From assembly GCF_007750855.1 (NCBI RefSeq), contig NZ_CP036291.1, positions 1,860,001 to 1,924,000 of the forward strand: 64,000 bases of DNA, read 5' to 3'. Made by a program: the position numbers and the translations under genes. Origin of the DNA: Pirellulimonas nuda. Its GTDB lineage: Bacteria > Planctomycetota > Planctomycetia > Pirellulales > Lacipirellulaceae. Below the pieces are notes generated by a model that did no database searches, was not told the origin of the DNA, and saw nothing but the letters and a program-made list of their open reading frames with translations. This document shows, piece by piece, positions 42,022 through 51,046 of the stretch (position 1 is its first letter; the number at the start of each line of letters is the position of its first letter).

Positions 42022-42543
42022 CTAGGCGACCGCTGATTCGCCGACGATCAGCTCGGTGACTCGGACGCAGAAGTTGTCGTTCAGCACCAGCACCTCGCCG
42101 CGGGCGACCAGGCGTCCGTTGACGATCACGTCGACCGGGTCGCCGGCGAGCTTGTCTAGCGTGACCACCGAGCCCCGCTTGAGCCTCAGCACGTCTTCGA
42201 GGTTCATGTCCGTGCGGCCCAGCTCGATCTTCAGGTCGAGCTCGACGTCGCGCACCAGCTCGAGCGTGGCGGCGTCCATGTTGGCGGGGGTGCCGCCGAA
42301 CTCCTGCAGGTCGAACGGGCGGACGCCCGAAGGCAGTTCCCCGGAAGGTTCGTCAAGTGACGCGATCGCCGCCTCGGCCTTCTGCAGCAGGAGGTCGAGG
42401 TCGGAAGACTGGGCGTCCGCGGCTCCTGCCGCCGCCGCGGCGCTGATGAGCGCTTCTACCTCGGTCTGCGCCGCGGCGGATCGATCGCCCTGCGGCGGGT
42501 GATCCGTGGCGACCGATTCGGGTTGGTCTGATTCGCCTGCCAT
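42022..42543 (-). CDS. fliN: Flagellar switch protein FliN
   Basis: 173 residues from the ATG at 42543, selected by a strong Shine-Dalgarno (GGAAGGAAGG) nine bases before. The C-terminal ~75 residues are the SpoA/FliN domain ([48 protein letters not shown]). The N-terminal ~95 residues are Ala/Asp-rich, a longer extension than in E. coli FliN. FliN forms the base of the C-ring, binding FliM and FliH. It directly follows fliL; the fliM gene expected between them is absent. Confidence 0.95.
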   Translation of the reverse strand: MAGESDQPESVATDHPPQGDRSAAAQTEVEALISAAAAAGAADAQSSDLDLLLQKAEAAIASLDEPSGELPSGVRPFDLQEFGGTPANMDAATLELVRDVELDLKIELGRTDMNLEDVLRLKRGSVVTLDKLAGDPVDVIVNGRLVARGEVLVLNDNFCVRVTELIVGESAVA

Positions 42544-42552
42544 GGCGCGGGG

Positions 42553-42562
42553 CCTTCCTTCC
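42553..42562 (-). promoter_or_regulatory. Shine-Dalgarno of fliN
   Basis: GGAAGGAAGG on the minus strand, nine bases before the ATG at 42543. It argues against a start at the upstream TTG that overlaps fliL. Confidence 0.6.
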
Positions 42563-42574
42563 GACACGAGTTTG

Positions 42575-43126
42575 CTAGCGTTCGACAAAGTTGAACTTGG
42601 TCACAAGCACTTCTCGCACCAGGGTGCGGCCGAGCGCGCGGTTGACTTTGTCGGAAATCCGTCGCTTGATCAACCCCAACCCGGGATCGCTGAGGTCGGC
42701 GGTGTTCGAACTGAGCAGCGTCAGGATGATCTGCTCCTTGACCCTGCTAGCATTCGACTCGAGCCGCTGCTTCATCAAGGCCTCGTCGTCGGCCAGCACC
42801 ACGGCGTACAGCTCGAGGTCGATGTTCAGGGTGGTGTCGTTCTCGGGGTTGTAGCGCGTCACCGGGATCTTGCCCAGCTCTACTTCCCGCAGGTCCTCGC
42901 CCGAGACGCCGTCGGCCAGCTCGCTTGTGTTGTCAGCTTCCTTCCCGGCGCGCGCGGCGGCCAGCTCGCGGGCCACGGCGTCGGTTTGTTGGGCGGTCGG
43001 CATCAGCACCGCGGCGGCCACCAGCTCGACCACGACCAGGGCAGAAACGATGCCGATCGGGATCAACAGCTTGACGAACCCGCCCCGGGGTTGGACGCGC
43101 TTCTGGACGTGCATGGCCTTGCTCAT
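42575..43126 (-). CDS. fliL: Flagellar basal-body-associated protein FliL
   Basis: 183 residues from the ATG at 43126 ([10 protein letters not shown]); a GTG at 43135 overlapping the motB stop (GTGA) is the alternative. One transmembrane helix ([20 protein letters not shown]) is followed by a linker and the FliL domain ending in [20 protein letters not shown] and [11 protein letters not shown]. FliL surrounds the stator units and supports torque. Neighbours motB and fliN fit. Confidence 0.9.
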   Translation of the reverse strand: MSKAMHVQKRVQPRGGFVKLLIPIGIVSALVVVELVAAAVLMPTAQQTDAVARELAAARAGKEADNTSELADGVSGEDLREVELGKIPVTRYNPENDTTLNIDLELYAVVLADDEALMKQRLESNASRVKEQIILTLLSSNTADLSDPGLGLIKRRISDKVNRALGRTLVREVLVTKFNFVER

Positions 43127-43131
43127 TGCTA

Positions 43132-43836
43132 TCACTTAACGGAGGAATCGACGACCGGTTCGTCCCACATCAGCACCTCGATGCGGGCGTTGCGCGCGCG
43201 GGACTGGGCGTCGAGCCCCGCGTCGATCGGTTCGTTGGCGCCGGAGGAGCTCAGCCGGATGCGGTCCGGCTCGATCCCGGCCTCGACCAGCGCCTGCATC
43301 GCGGCCCGGCAGCGCTGGAAGGCCAGGTCGTAGTGGTCTCCCCCCGCCACGGGGCGACGCGAGGTGTGCCCACGGATCTCGATCATTTGCGGTTTGCCCG
43401 CCAGCTTCTGGGCGATCTGCTTGAGCTGGTCTTTCCCCTCGGGGCTCAGTTCTGCGGACGCCTCGGGGAAGTCCACCACCCCGCCGACCGTGCTGTTGCG
43501 TCCCTGGCGGACCGACTGCACGAGGCTGTGCTCGCCGGAGACGGCCTGCACCTTGTTGCCCCCCTGCATGATGTCGAGCCGCTTGGCGCGCGCCAGGCTG
43601 GCGAAGCTGGTCATGTTGCTGCTGCGCACCGCGTGGTCGCCCGGGGCGGCGTCCATCGATTGTTCATTGCCGAACTGACGCCGCATCGACTCGAGCATCG
43701 CCTGGAACTTCTCGTCCTGCTTCATCTCGCTCATCGACACCAGCATGATGAAGAACGTCAGCAGCAGCGACATCATGTCGCCGAACGTGACGACCCACTC
43801 GGGGACGCTCGCGGGTGGGTCTTCTTCGATCGCCAT
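43132..43836 (-). CDS. motB: Flagellar stator protein MotB
   Basis: 234 residues. The single transmembrane helix (VTFGDMMSLLLTFFIMLVSM) has the proton-carrying Asp20. The C-terminal OmpA-like peptidoglycan-binding domain contains VVDFPEASAELSPEGKDQLK, MIEIRGHTSRRPV and LAFQRCRAAMQALVEAGIEP. With MotA it forms the proton-driven stator anchored to peptidoglycan. 53 bases separate it from motA. Confidence 0.95.
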   Translation of the reverse strand: MAIEEDPPASVPEWVVTFGDMMSLLLTFFIMLVSMSEMKQDEKFQAMLESMRRQFGNEQSMDAAPGDHAVRSSNMTSFASLARAKRLDIMQGGNKVQAVSGEHSLVQSVRQGRNSTVGGVVDFPEASAELSPEGKDQLKQIAQKLAGKPQMIEIRGHTSRRPVAGGDHYDLAFQRCRAAMQALVEAGIEPDRIRLSSSGANEPIDAGLDAQSRARNARIEVLMWDEPVVDSSVK

Positions 43837-43889
43837 GGATGGACGCTTGAGCGGTGGTTGTTGCTACCGGACGTTTTCTGAAATGACCA

Positions 43890-44663
43890 CTAGGCCGCTT
43901 GTTCTTCGCTGCCCCGCTGTTTTGGCGGGACGAAGGTCGTCAGTTTCTGGCGGATGACTTTGGGGTTCTCTCCCTGCTGGATCGCCATGATCCCGCGGAT
44001 CACGATCTCCATGACCAGCAGCTCTTGCTTGTTGGTGTAGCCCAGCTTGTCCGCGAACGGCAGGCAGATCACGTTGGCCATGATGGCCCCGTACAGCGTG
44101 GTCAAGAGCGCGACCGCCATGCCGGCGCCGATCTTGGACGGGTCGCTCATGTCACCCAGCATGATGATCAGCCCCATCAGGGTGCCGATCATGCCGAAGG
44201 CCGGCGCGTAGCGGCCGAGTGTGTCGAACAAAGCCTTGCCGTCGCGGTGCCGGGTGGCGACGCCATCGACTTCGGTCCGGAGCACGTCTTCGATCACCTC
44301 GGGCCTGGCGCCGTCTACGGCCATCTGCACGCCCAGGGCGACGAACTCGTTCTCGATCTCGCTCATCCGCCCCTCGAGCGCCAGCAGCCCGTCGCGGCGT
44401 GCGGTCTCCGCGAGGCTGACGATCTGGTCGATGATCTCCGGGATCGACGCCGACTTGTAGAACAGCACCTTGAGCCCGACGCTGAAGACGCTCAAGAAGT
44501 TCTTCAGCGGGAACGCGACAAGCGTTGCGGCGATGCCGCCCCCCACGACCACCATCACCGATGGCGGATCGACGAACGCCCCCATCTTCCCGCCGCCGAT
44601 CACGATCGACGCGAGGATCAGGGCGATCGCAGTGACGACGCCAGCGGCGGTCGCGATGTCCAT
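43890..44663 (-). CDS. motA: Flagellar stator protein MotA
   Basis: 257 residues from the ATG at 44663 (MDIATAAGVVTAIALILASI); a TTG nine bases earlier is possible. Four membrane helices; RYAPAFGMIGTLMGLIIMLG has the conserved Pro at the channel and LLTTLYGAIMANVICLPFAD is the last helix pair. The cytoplasmic loop is charged (LEGRMSEIENEFVALGVQ). The C-terminus (VIRGIMAIQQGENPKVIRQK) is typical. It forms the proton channel with MotB. Confidence 0.95.
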   Translation of the reverse strand: MDIATAAGVVTAIALILASIVIGGGKMGAFVDPPSVMVVVGGGIAATLVAFPLKNFLSVFSVGLKVLFYKSASIPEIIDQIVSLAETARRDGLLALEGRMSEIENEFVALGVQMAVDGARPEVIEDVLRTEVDGVATRHRDGKALFDTLGRYAPAFGMIGTLMGLIIMLGDMSDPSKIGAGMAVALLTTLYGAIMANVICLPFADKLGYTNKQELLVMEIVIRGIMAIQQGENPKVIRQKLTTFVPPKQRGSEEQAA

Positions 44664-44695
44664 GTCGGCCAAGAAAAAGGGTTAGTACGGACGGA

Positions 44696-44911
44696 TCAGT
44701 TCTGCGTGGAACGGGCGGGCGCCGCGGGCAGCAGCAGCTTGTGCTGCTGGTACTCCACGGCCCGTCGGACCACTTCGTCGGGCGTCTGCTGCACGACCAG
44801 CCGATCGCCCGTGGTTAGCGTTACAAACGTGTCGGGACGCGATTCGACGTACTTGATCAGCTCTGCATTCAGAACGAACGGTTCGCCGTCGAGCCGGGTC
44901 AGTCGGATCAT
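44696..44911 (-). CDS. flbD: FlbD/SwrD family flagellar protein
   Basis: 71 residues, the full family length. MIRLTRLDGEPFVLNAELIK, then DTFVTLTTGDRLVVQQTPDE are the diagnostic parts. The small protein sits between flgE and motA, its normal place. In Bacillus the homologue SwrD raises stator torque. It is probably cytoplasmic. Confidence 0.93.
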   Translation of the reverse strand: MIRLTRLDGEPFVLNAELIKYVESRPDTFVTLTTGDRLVVQQTPDEVVRRAVEYQQHKLLLPAAPARSTQN

Positions 44912-45039
44912 CGTCGTTACTCCTACAACCGGCCTGCGGGCCGCGCTTGGCGCGCTTCCCGCGGGCGCGGATCGTTCAACCGTAGCTCACGCCGCTGGGG
45001 CGTGGGCCGCCCGTCTCGGGGTTTGCTTCCGCCGACTTT

Positions 45040-47502
45040 CTACCTTCTGAGGGCCAGCAGCTCGTCCAACAGCTCCTGCGCCGCCGAGATCACCCGGGCG
45101 CCGCCGCGGTACTGGGTGCTCGCCAGGATCAGGTCGATCAGGTTCTGCCCAATATCCGTGTTGGAGAGTTCAACGGCGCCTGCGGTTAACGTTCCGACCC
45201 CCTGCGACCCCGGGTCGCTCAACACGGCAAGGCCCGAGTTGACGCCGGCGCCCCACAGGTTGTCTCCCTGCTGCGACAGGCCAGAGTTGTTTGCGAACCG
45301 CGCCAACTGCATCTGGCCCAGCGTCCGCTCGTTGCCGTTGGAGAAGATGCCGCGGATGGCGCCGCTGTCTGTAATGACAAAGCTGCTGAGCACCCCCGGG
45401 GGCGACCCGTCTTGCTGCACCGCGGCGAGGGAGCTGCCGTCGCCGATCGCGAGCCCCGAGAGCTGCGAGAAGTCTAGCTCGAAGCTCAGGGGCGATGTCG
45501 ATGCGGTGATGCGGCGTTCGATCGCGACCGAGGCGTTGCTGACAGAGATAATGTCGCCGTCTCCGTTGAACGTAATGGTCCCTGACCCCACCGTCGTGTC
45601 GACGTTGGACCCAGTAGCGTCGGGTTCGTTGTCGGGGGAGTTTGCTAGCCAGCGGTAGGTGAAGCTGTTGCCGTCGGTGTCTTCGAGGTAGGTAGAGACG
45701 CTTACGCTGACCGGGAGCCCCAACGTGTCGTAGACCACGAACTCCGCGGTGGCGCCGGCGCCCGTCTTGTTTGGCAGAGACGCCTCCTGCGTTTTGTCGA
45801 ACCGAAGCGTCACTGACTGCGAAGCGCTGGCCCCGTTGGGGGTGATACGGAACGCGGACGGGTTGATGAACAGCTCGTTCTGGGCGCCAAAGTTCGAGGT
45901 GAACTGCAGCCGGCTGTCCCCCGTCACCGCGGCGCCGGGCGTCCCAGGCAACGGGTTGGTGGGGTCGCTCCCCGCGTTGTGGATTCCGAGCGCTTGATCC
46001 ATGAAGTTGATCAGCTCTTGGACCGTCGTGGTGTCCGTGTACTCGAAGTCCTTTGCCGGCAGATCGACGCCCCCTTTCTTCCCGCTAAAGGAGATGGTCC
46101 CGCCGCCGGGCGGAAATAAGTTCCGGTAGCCGTTGCCGTCGAACGACGTCAGGTGGACCAGCTCAAGTCCGGTGCTGATCGCCGGGCCGTTGATGTCGAG
46201 CGTTTCGGAGGCAGCTTCGACTACGGCGTCTGGCGTGCGATCGATGTAGGAGATCGGGCTGCTGCCGCTGGTCGGGATGGTTTCAACCAAACCGTACGAA
46301 TCGAACCCCTGCTGCGTGTTGCGGTAAATCCGCACGGCGTTGAAGTCGCCAGAAGTAGGCGGAACGATGCCGGCCAGTCGCACGCTTCGGCCGTCGTCCG
46401 AGATGCTGATCGGCCCGATCTTCGAGGTCGGCCGGCTCTCTAGCCCGTTGCTGGTGTTGTAGTAAGTGACGTAATAGCTGTAGGCGGCGCGATCGACCGA
46501 CGTGTCGTCCAAAACTGCCCCCAGCGAGCCGTCGGCGACCGTGTCCGTGAAGGACGTTGCGGCGGCCGCCACCGAGCCAACCAGCTTGAAGTCGCCGGCG
46601 CCGGTGGCGTCGGTGCGGTAGATTCGTTTGGTGGTGAAGTGCGACTCACTGGCGGTTGGAGCCGGCAGGGTCGTTAAGTCGATCGCCTCATCCACACCGG
46701 CGGCCCCGGTCGTTGTGATGTTGCCGAAGGCGGAGGAGGGAGAGGCTTCGTTACCTTGGGCGTCGACGTAAACGATGCGATAGTTGTAGGTTCCGGCTCC
46801 GATGTTGCCGGCGCCCGTGTTCGCGACGACGCCGATCGACGACGCGTTCGGCGGCACCACGGGCGCTACGTCATTGGCGGCTAGGTCGGGCGGGAACTCA
46901 ATCTCGCCGTTCGACAGGACCGTCGACTGGATGATGCCCGGCTGCACCGCTTGATAGTCCGCGGTGGGGTTCAGGTTGCCCGCCAAAAACACGTTGCGGG
47001 TGGCCTCTGCAACTGCCGCGGAGCCGATGGGGATAGTGAGCGGCACCAGCGTGGTGCGTTGAACGTTGTAGTTTTCATCGACGCCGTAACCCAGCAGACG
47101 CTGTCCGGTGGTGGTGACGATCTCGTTCTGGGCGTTAATGTTGAGCTGGCCGTTGCGTGTGTACTGCCGACCCTGTGTCCCTTGCACCACCAGGAAGCCG
47201 TCTCCTTGGATGGCGACGTCGAGCGGACTGGAGCTGATCTCTACCGTCCCTTGTGAAAACTTGGGGGCGATCTCCGCCACCTTGGCGCCGAGGCCAACCT
47301 GCCGGGGGTTGGTGCCTCCGAGGGTGCCGGTGGGGCCGGTGCCGATCGAGATCGTCTGCGAGAACTGTGTCGCGAACACGACGCTCGATTCCTTGAAGCC
47401 GACCGTCTGCGAGTTGGCCACGTTGTTGCCCACCACGTCGATCGTGGTCTCGGCGGCCTGGAGCCCGGTGAGCGCGGTGGTAAGTGCGGATTGTAGTCCC
47501 AT
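45040..47502 (-). CDS. flgE: Flagellar hook protein FlgE with two Fn3-like inserts
   Basis: 820 residues, about twice E. coli FlgE. The N-terminus (LTGLQAAETTIDVVGNNVAN) and C-terminus (VELSNTDIGQNLIDLILAST) are the D0/D1 signatures. Between residues ~228 and ~430 there are two tandem Fn3-like domains (GTYNYRIVYVDAQGNEAS with KRIYRTDATGAGDF, and YSYYVTYYNTSNGLESR with VRIYRNTQQGF). The same type of domain is found in FlgD upstream. They should lie on the outer surface of the hook. The rest (FDKTQEASLPNKTGAGATAE) is the usual FlgE D1/D2 region. Confidence 0.93.
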   Translation of the reverse strand: MGLQSALTTALTGLQAAETTIDVVGNNVANSQTVGFKESSVVFATQFSQTISIGTGPTGTLGGTNPRQVGLGAKVAEIAPKFSQGTVEISSSPLDVAIQGDGFLVVQGTQGRQYTRNGQLNINAQNEIVTTTGQRLLGYGVDENYNVQRTTLVPLTIPIGSAAVAEATRNVFLAGNLNPTADYQAVQPGIIQSTVLSNGEIEFPPDLAANDVAPVVPPNASSIGVVANTGAGNIGAGTYNYRIVYVDAQGNEASPSSAFGNITTTGAAGVDEAIDLTTLPAPTASESHFTTKRIYRTDATGAGDFKLVGSVAAAATSFTDTVADGSLGAVLDDTSVDRAAYSYYVTYYNTSNGLESRPTSKIGPISISDDGRSVRLAGIVPPTSGDFNAVRIYRNTQQGFDSYGLVETIPTSGSSPISYIDRTPDAVVEAASETLDINGPAISTGLELVHLTSFDGNGYRNLFPPGGGTISFSGKKGGVDLPAKDFEYTDTTTVQELINFMDQALGIHNAGSDPTNPLPGTPGAAVTGDSRLQFTSNFGAQNELFINPSAFRITPNGASASQSVTLRFDKTQEASLPNKTGAGATAEFVVYDTLGLPVSVSVSTYLEDTDGNSFTYRWLANSPDNEPDATGSNVDTTVGSGTITFNGDGDIISVSNASVAIERRITASTSPLSFELDFSQLSGLAIGDGSSLAAVQQDGSPPGVLSSFVITDSGAIRGIFSNGNERTLGQMQLARFANNSGLSQQGDNLWGAGVNSGLAVLSDPGSQGVGTLTAGAVELSNTDIGQNLIDLILASTQYRGGARVISAAQELLDELLALRR

Positions 47503-47591
47503 GACGATTCCTCCCCTTGGTGATTGGGTTCTTCATTCGGCGCGCCCCCACGCCGTCGAAGAAGCAAAAGTGAGTTCTGCTGCGTTCGCGG

Positions 47592-48356
47592 CTACTTCGT
47601 GTAAACCTCGGAGAGGTTCGACAGCTTCACGGTATACTGGCGGCTCTGCGTGACCAGCGGCGGCACGACGCCCAGCGCCGTTGAGAGTCCGTCGTTGCTG
47701 CTGCGGTCTGTGAACGACGCCTGAGACCCGTCGGGTATCTGGCCCGCGAGGTAGAACTGCCCGGAGCCGTCTCCCTTGGTGCGGTAGATACGCTTGGGCC
47801 CGTCGGTCGCCGGCAGGTTCCGCAGATCGACTGCGGTGTCGGTCCCTGACTGGCCGGTGGTGCGGAGCGTGCCGATCTTCTGGCCGATGGGGCCACGGTC
47901 GGTGTCCCACACCGCAAGGTACTCGTACTCGCCGGCGCCGACCTCTCCGTCCGCGGTCGAAGGGGCGACGCTTGAGGGGAGTTCGATGTGCAGCTTCGGC
48001 TCGCCGTCTTCGATCGACACCCGCAGCACGTCGCCGTTGATCCGCTGATTGTCGTCCGAGAGCGCCTCGACTTGCTTGCCGATCAAGCCGGTGGCGCTGG
48101 TGATGTTCTGCCCCAGCAGCACCGAGTCGAGCGTCTCGGTCAGCTTGTCGGTGGCGCCCACCTGGCGGATCTGATTGATCTGCGCCAACAGTTGGTCGTT
48201 CTCAAGCGGATTGAGCGGGTCCTGGTTCTGCAGCTCGGCGATCATCAAGTCGAAGAACGCATCGAGATTGAGGTTGCCGATCGCGTTGGCGGCGCCGGCG
48301 CCGCTCTTTGATTGCTGGGAAGCAATCCGGTCTTGTAGGGCAGGGATCTGGCTCAT
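47592..48356 (-). CDS. flgD: Flagellar hook-cap protein FlgD with Fn3-like domain
   Basis: 254 residues. The N-terminal FlgD core is clear (LNLDAFFDLMIAELQNQDPL; ENDQLLAQINQIRQ). Residues ~138-232 form an Fn3-like domain (GAGEYEYLAVWDTDRGPI; AVDLRNLPATDGPKRIYRTK; GQFYLAGQIPDGSQASFTD) that closely follows the pattern of the FlgE inserts. The C-terminal strand VKLSNLSEVY completes the tudor-like part. FlgD caps the growing hook and is later discarded. It lies 90 bases before flgE. Confidence 0.92.
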   Translation of the reverse strand: MSQIPALQDRIASQQSKSGAGAANAIGNLNLDAFFDLMIAELQNQDPLNPLENDQLLAQINQIRQVGATDKLTETLDSVLLGQNITSATGLIGKQVEALSDDNQRINGDVLRVSIEDGEPKLHIELPSSVAPSTADGEVGAGEYEYLAVWDTDRGPIGQKIGTLRTTGQSGTDTAVDLRNLPATDGPKRIYRTKGDGSGQFYLAGQIPDGSQASFTDRSSNDGLSTALGVVPPLVTQSRQYTVKLSNLSEVYTK

Positions 48357-48381
48357 CGGGACTCTCCGTATGGGGGCTCTT

Positions 48382-49866
48382 CTAGGCGACGACGTTCAGT
48401 CCGCCAGCGTGGAAACTCGGCAGGGCCGGCGAAACGCCGCTTGCCGCTTGTGCCTCGTGCGGGCCGGAGAGCCCGCCGCGCGTCGGCGGGGGGAGCCGTC
48501 GGCCGTCGTTGGATTGTTGGTCTTGCTGCCCCCCGGAGGGCTCTCGTCGGACGTCGACGTCGAACCGCTCCACCCGGATGTCTTGCTGCGCCAGCCGCTC
48601 GCGCAGCGCCGGCAGGTTGTCTAGCAGCAGATTGCGGGCCGCGGGGGTCTCTGCTTCGAGCGACGCGGTGAGCGCCCCCTCGTGCACGGCGATCCGTATC
48701 TGCAACGCCCCGAGCTCCGGTGGGCTCAGCCGCAATTGGACCGTCCCGCCGTTCTGTTCGGCGGCCTGGAACGCCCGGGAGACGCGTGCTATGAACCGCT
48801 CCGGGTTCACCCGCGGGCCGTTGTCGACCGACGGACCGCCTTCGCGGCTCGCTTGGGCGGCGCCCCGTGTTCCGATCCCCGTGTCTTGGGTTACTGGCGT
48901 GGCGGGCGAGGTCGGCTTGGCGTCTGCCTGCGCCGGGGCAGGGGGGGCCGCTTCGTCCGCGGCTGCCTCCTCGACGCCGGCAGTCGGCGGGAGGGGGGCG
49001 TCGAGCGCCGCCGGCGTTTGTGCCGTGTCCTTGGCCGGCGCCGTGACGACGGCGTCGTCCGACCTACTATCGTCTGCCGGCGCTTGATGCCGCTCGCCCC
49101 TCGGCGACGACTTCGACGGCTTTGAGTCTGCTTCGGGAGCGGCCGCGGCCGACCCGGCGGCCGCCGCCTCTGGGTCGCCCGATGGCTGAGTCCCGTTCTG
49201 GGAATTGGCGACGACGCTCGGCGCCTCTTCGGCGTTTGTCGTTTCGCCGCTCGCCTTGGCTTGCGCCTGACCTCTTGCGCCCGGCTCGTCCGCGGGAGGT
49301 TCGCCGCCCGACTCGCCGGCGCCTTCGCCCGGCGTCTCGGCGCCAGGGGGGGTGGGTTCGGCGGGCGTCTGCGTGCCGGTCGCGTCTTGGATCGCCGCGT
49401 TCGTAGCGGCTGCTTCGGGCGCCACGGCCTCGGCGGATAACTGCACGACGTCCGCCGCGGGCTGCGCGGCCGCCAGGGCGGCGGCCTGCTCTGCGGCCGT
49501 GTCGGCTTCCGAGGAGCTGTCCGAGTCGTCGCGGGCCTCGACGGGCGTAGACGGCTTGGAGTCGTCGTCGCCGGCCGGCTGTCCCCCCGCCGAATCGGCA
49601 GCGCTGCGCGACTGGGCGGGGGACGCCGACGGGCTTTCGGGGGGCGCCTTCGGCTGTGGCTGGGGACGATCGTCGGCGGCTCGGCCCGTCTCGCGCGGCT
49701 CGGGCCGCCGCCCCAGGGAAGCCTCACGCAGCTCGTCGGTGAAGCTGGATGAGGGACTCGACTCGCCCCGCGACGTGCGCCCGGCCTTCAGCGCATCGAG
49801 GGCGCCGAGGTCGCGGATGGGTGTTGGTGAGGCGTTCATCGACTTCTCGCCGGTGGGCAGGGTCAC
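48382..49866 (-). CDS. fliK: Flagellar hook-length control protein FliK
   Basis: 494 residues from a GTG at 49866 that overlaps the stop of the previous gene (GTGA); an ATG at 49839 is the alternative. About 330 residues are Ala/Pro/Glu/Ser-rich and disordered, as in FliK rulers. The C-terminal Flg_hook domain is GGTVQLRLSPPELGALQIRI, HEGALTASLEAETPAARNLL and LDNLPALRERLAQQDIRVER. FliK measures hook length and triggers the FlhB switch. Position before flgD and flgE is standard. Confidence 0.92.
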   Translation of the reverse strand: MTLPTGEKSMNASPTPIRDLGALDALKAGRTSRGESSPSSSFTDELREASLGRRPEPRETGRAADDRPQPQPKAPPESPSASPAQSRSAADSAGGQPAGDDDSKPSTPVEARDDSDSSSEADTAAEQAAALAAAQPAADVVQLSAEAVAPEAAATNAAIQDATGTQTPAEPTPPGAETPGEGAGESGGEPPADEPGARGQAQAKASGETTNAEEAPSVVANSQNGTQPSGDPEAAAAGSAAAAPEADSKPSKSSPRGERHQAPADDSRSDDAVVTAPAKDTAQTPAALDAPLPPTAGVEEAAADEAAPPAPAQADAKPTSPATPVTQDTGIGTRGAAQASREGGPSVDNGPRVNPERFIARVSRAFQAAEQNGGTVQLRLSPPELGALQIRIAVHEGALTASLEAETPAARNLLLDNLPALRERLAQQDIRVERFDVDVRREPSGGQQDQQSNDGRRLPPPTRGGLSGPHEAQAASGVSPALPSFHAGGLNVVA

Positions 49867-50543
49867 GGGTTAACCGATTCGAGCGAGTTGATCTCGCCGA
49901 GCGCTTGTCGCAGGACGTCGGCCGCCGGGCCGCCGTCGAGCAGCAGCTTGTGGATGGCGTGCAGGTTCTCTAGGTCTTCCTCGCTCTGGAAGGTTTGCAA
50001 CACCTTCTTCAGCTTCGAGGGGCTCATCGAGTCGAGCAGCAAGATCACGTCGGTCATGCCGTCTGGTTCGTTGAGCACACGCAGCAGCAGGTCCTTGGCG
50101 ACGTCGGGGGTCACCGATTCCAGGTGCCGAACGACGTCGTCCACCGCTTGTTTGGTAGAGACCTCACCCTGCTTTTCCAGCTCGACACGCACACGCTGCG
50201 CCGTCTGCTCGAAGCGGCGGGTCGCCTCGGTGAGCTTCTGGAGGCGGTGGTCGAACTCCTGCCGGCCGCGACGCAGCGCCTCTTGTTTTACCTCGTAGTC
50301 CCGGGCCAGCAGCTCCCTGCCCCGAGCCATCTCCGCAAGAGACGCCTCGCCGGCAGGGACCTCCGGCTTCTCGTTCCGCTCGTCCTCGATCTTCTGCAGG
50401 TCGACGTCGTGAACAATCGCAACGATGCGGAAGGCCTTTTCGTCGTCGATCCGTCCGCTCTGCCACAGGTAGCCGAACCCGGCCGCCGCCGCGATGACGG
50501 TGGCGGTGCAGAGGTAGCCGATGATGGCGAGCAGCAAACGCAT
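49863..50543 (-). CDS. MotE-like flagellar protein (coiled coil plus MgtE_N-like domain)
   Basis: 226 residues. A transmembrane helix at the N-terminus (LLLAIIGYLCTATVIAAAAG) is followed by a coiled coil (~60-130; RGRQEFDHRLQKLTEATRRF) and a C-terminal helical domain (DDVVRHLESVTPDVAKDLLL; MSPSKLKKVLQTFQSEEDLE) like the MgtE N-terminal repeat. This is the architecture of MotE, a chaperone of MotC in other bacteria. It sits between fliJ and fliK. The name is by architecture and position only. Confidence 0.7.
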   Translation of the reverse strand: MRLLLAIIGYLCTATVIAAAAGFGYLWQSGRIDDEKAFRIVAIVHDVDLQKIEDERNEKPEVPAGEASLAEMARGRELLARDYEVKQEALRRGRQEFDHRLQKLTEATRRFEQTAQRVRVELEKQGEVSTKQAVDDVVRHLESVTPDVAKDLLLRVLNEPDGMTDVILLLDSMSPSKLKKVLQTFQSEEDLENLHAIHKLLLDGGPAADVLRQALGEINSLESVNP

Positions 50544-50546
50544 GGT

Positions 50547-51008
50547 TTAGGTAGCCTCCCTCATCATCCGGCGCGCCGCAGCGACGCCGGCGGCCTCGTC
50601 CATCGCCCGCGCTTCTGCACGCCGCGCCGCCCGGCGGTGCTCTTCCCGGCGCCGCTCGTCTAGCAGTTCCAGGGCCCGCACGTCGCGATCGGCCACGACC
50701 GCCGCCTGGCGACGGACCTCGACCTCGTCATTCAGCAGCTCCGCCTTGCGGTCGAGGTCGTCTACCTGCGCCTTGAGCAGCAGTTCGTAGCGGCTCACCT
50801 CCAGCGCGCGGTTCACGTTGAACACGCCGTCGTCGAACAACGATCGAGCCGACGCCCGCACCTGGGCGGCCTCGCTGTCGAGCTTGGCGCGTTGGCTATC
50901 GATCACGTCTACCGCCCGCTGCGCTTCGGCGACCCGCGCGCGCATCTCGTCCCGCCGCTGCTTGCGGAGGTCGAGGAGCGTTTCCAGGCGGAAGCGGTAG
51001 GGTTTCAT
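50547..51008 (-). CDS. fliJ: Flagellar export chaperone-escort protein FliJ
   Basis: 153 residues, all helical coiled coil with Arg/Glu/Ala repeats. The start MKPYRFRLETLLDLRKQRRD is typical FliJ. FliJ fits as the central stalk in the FliI hexamer. It follows fliI by 38 bases and precedes the MotE-like gene by three. Confidence 0.92.
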   Translation of the reverse strand: MKPYRFRLETLLDLRKQRRDEMRARVAEAQRAVDVIDSQRAKLDSEAAQVRASARSLFDDGVFNVNRALEVSRYELLLKAQVDDLDRKAELLNDEVEVRRQAAVVADRDVRALELLDERRREEHRRAARRAEARAMDEAAGVAAARRMMREAT

Positions 51009-51046
51009 GACGGGGGCCAGCGGCGCTGGCGTTGACGACTACCGGG

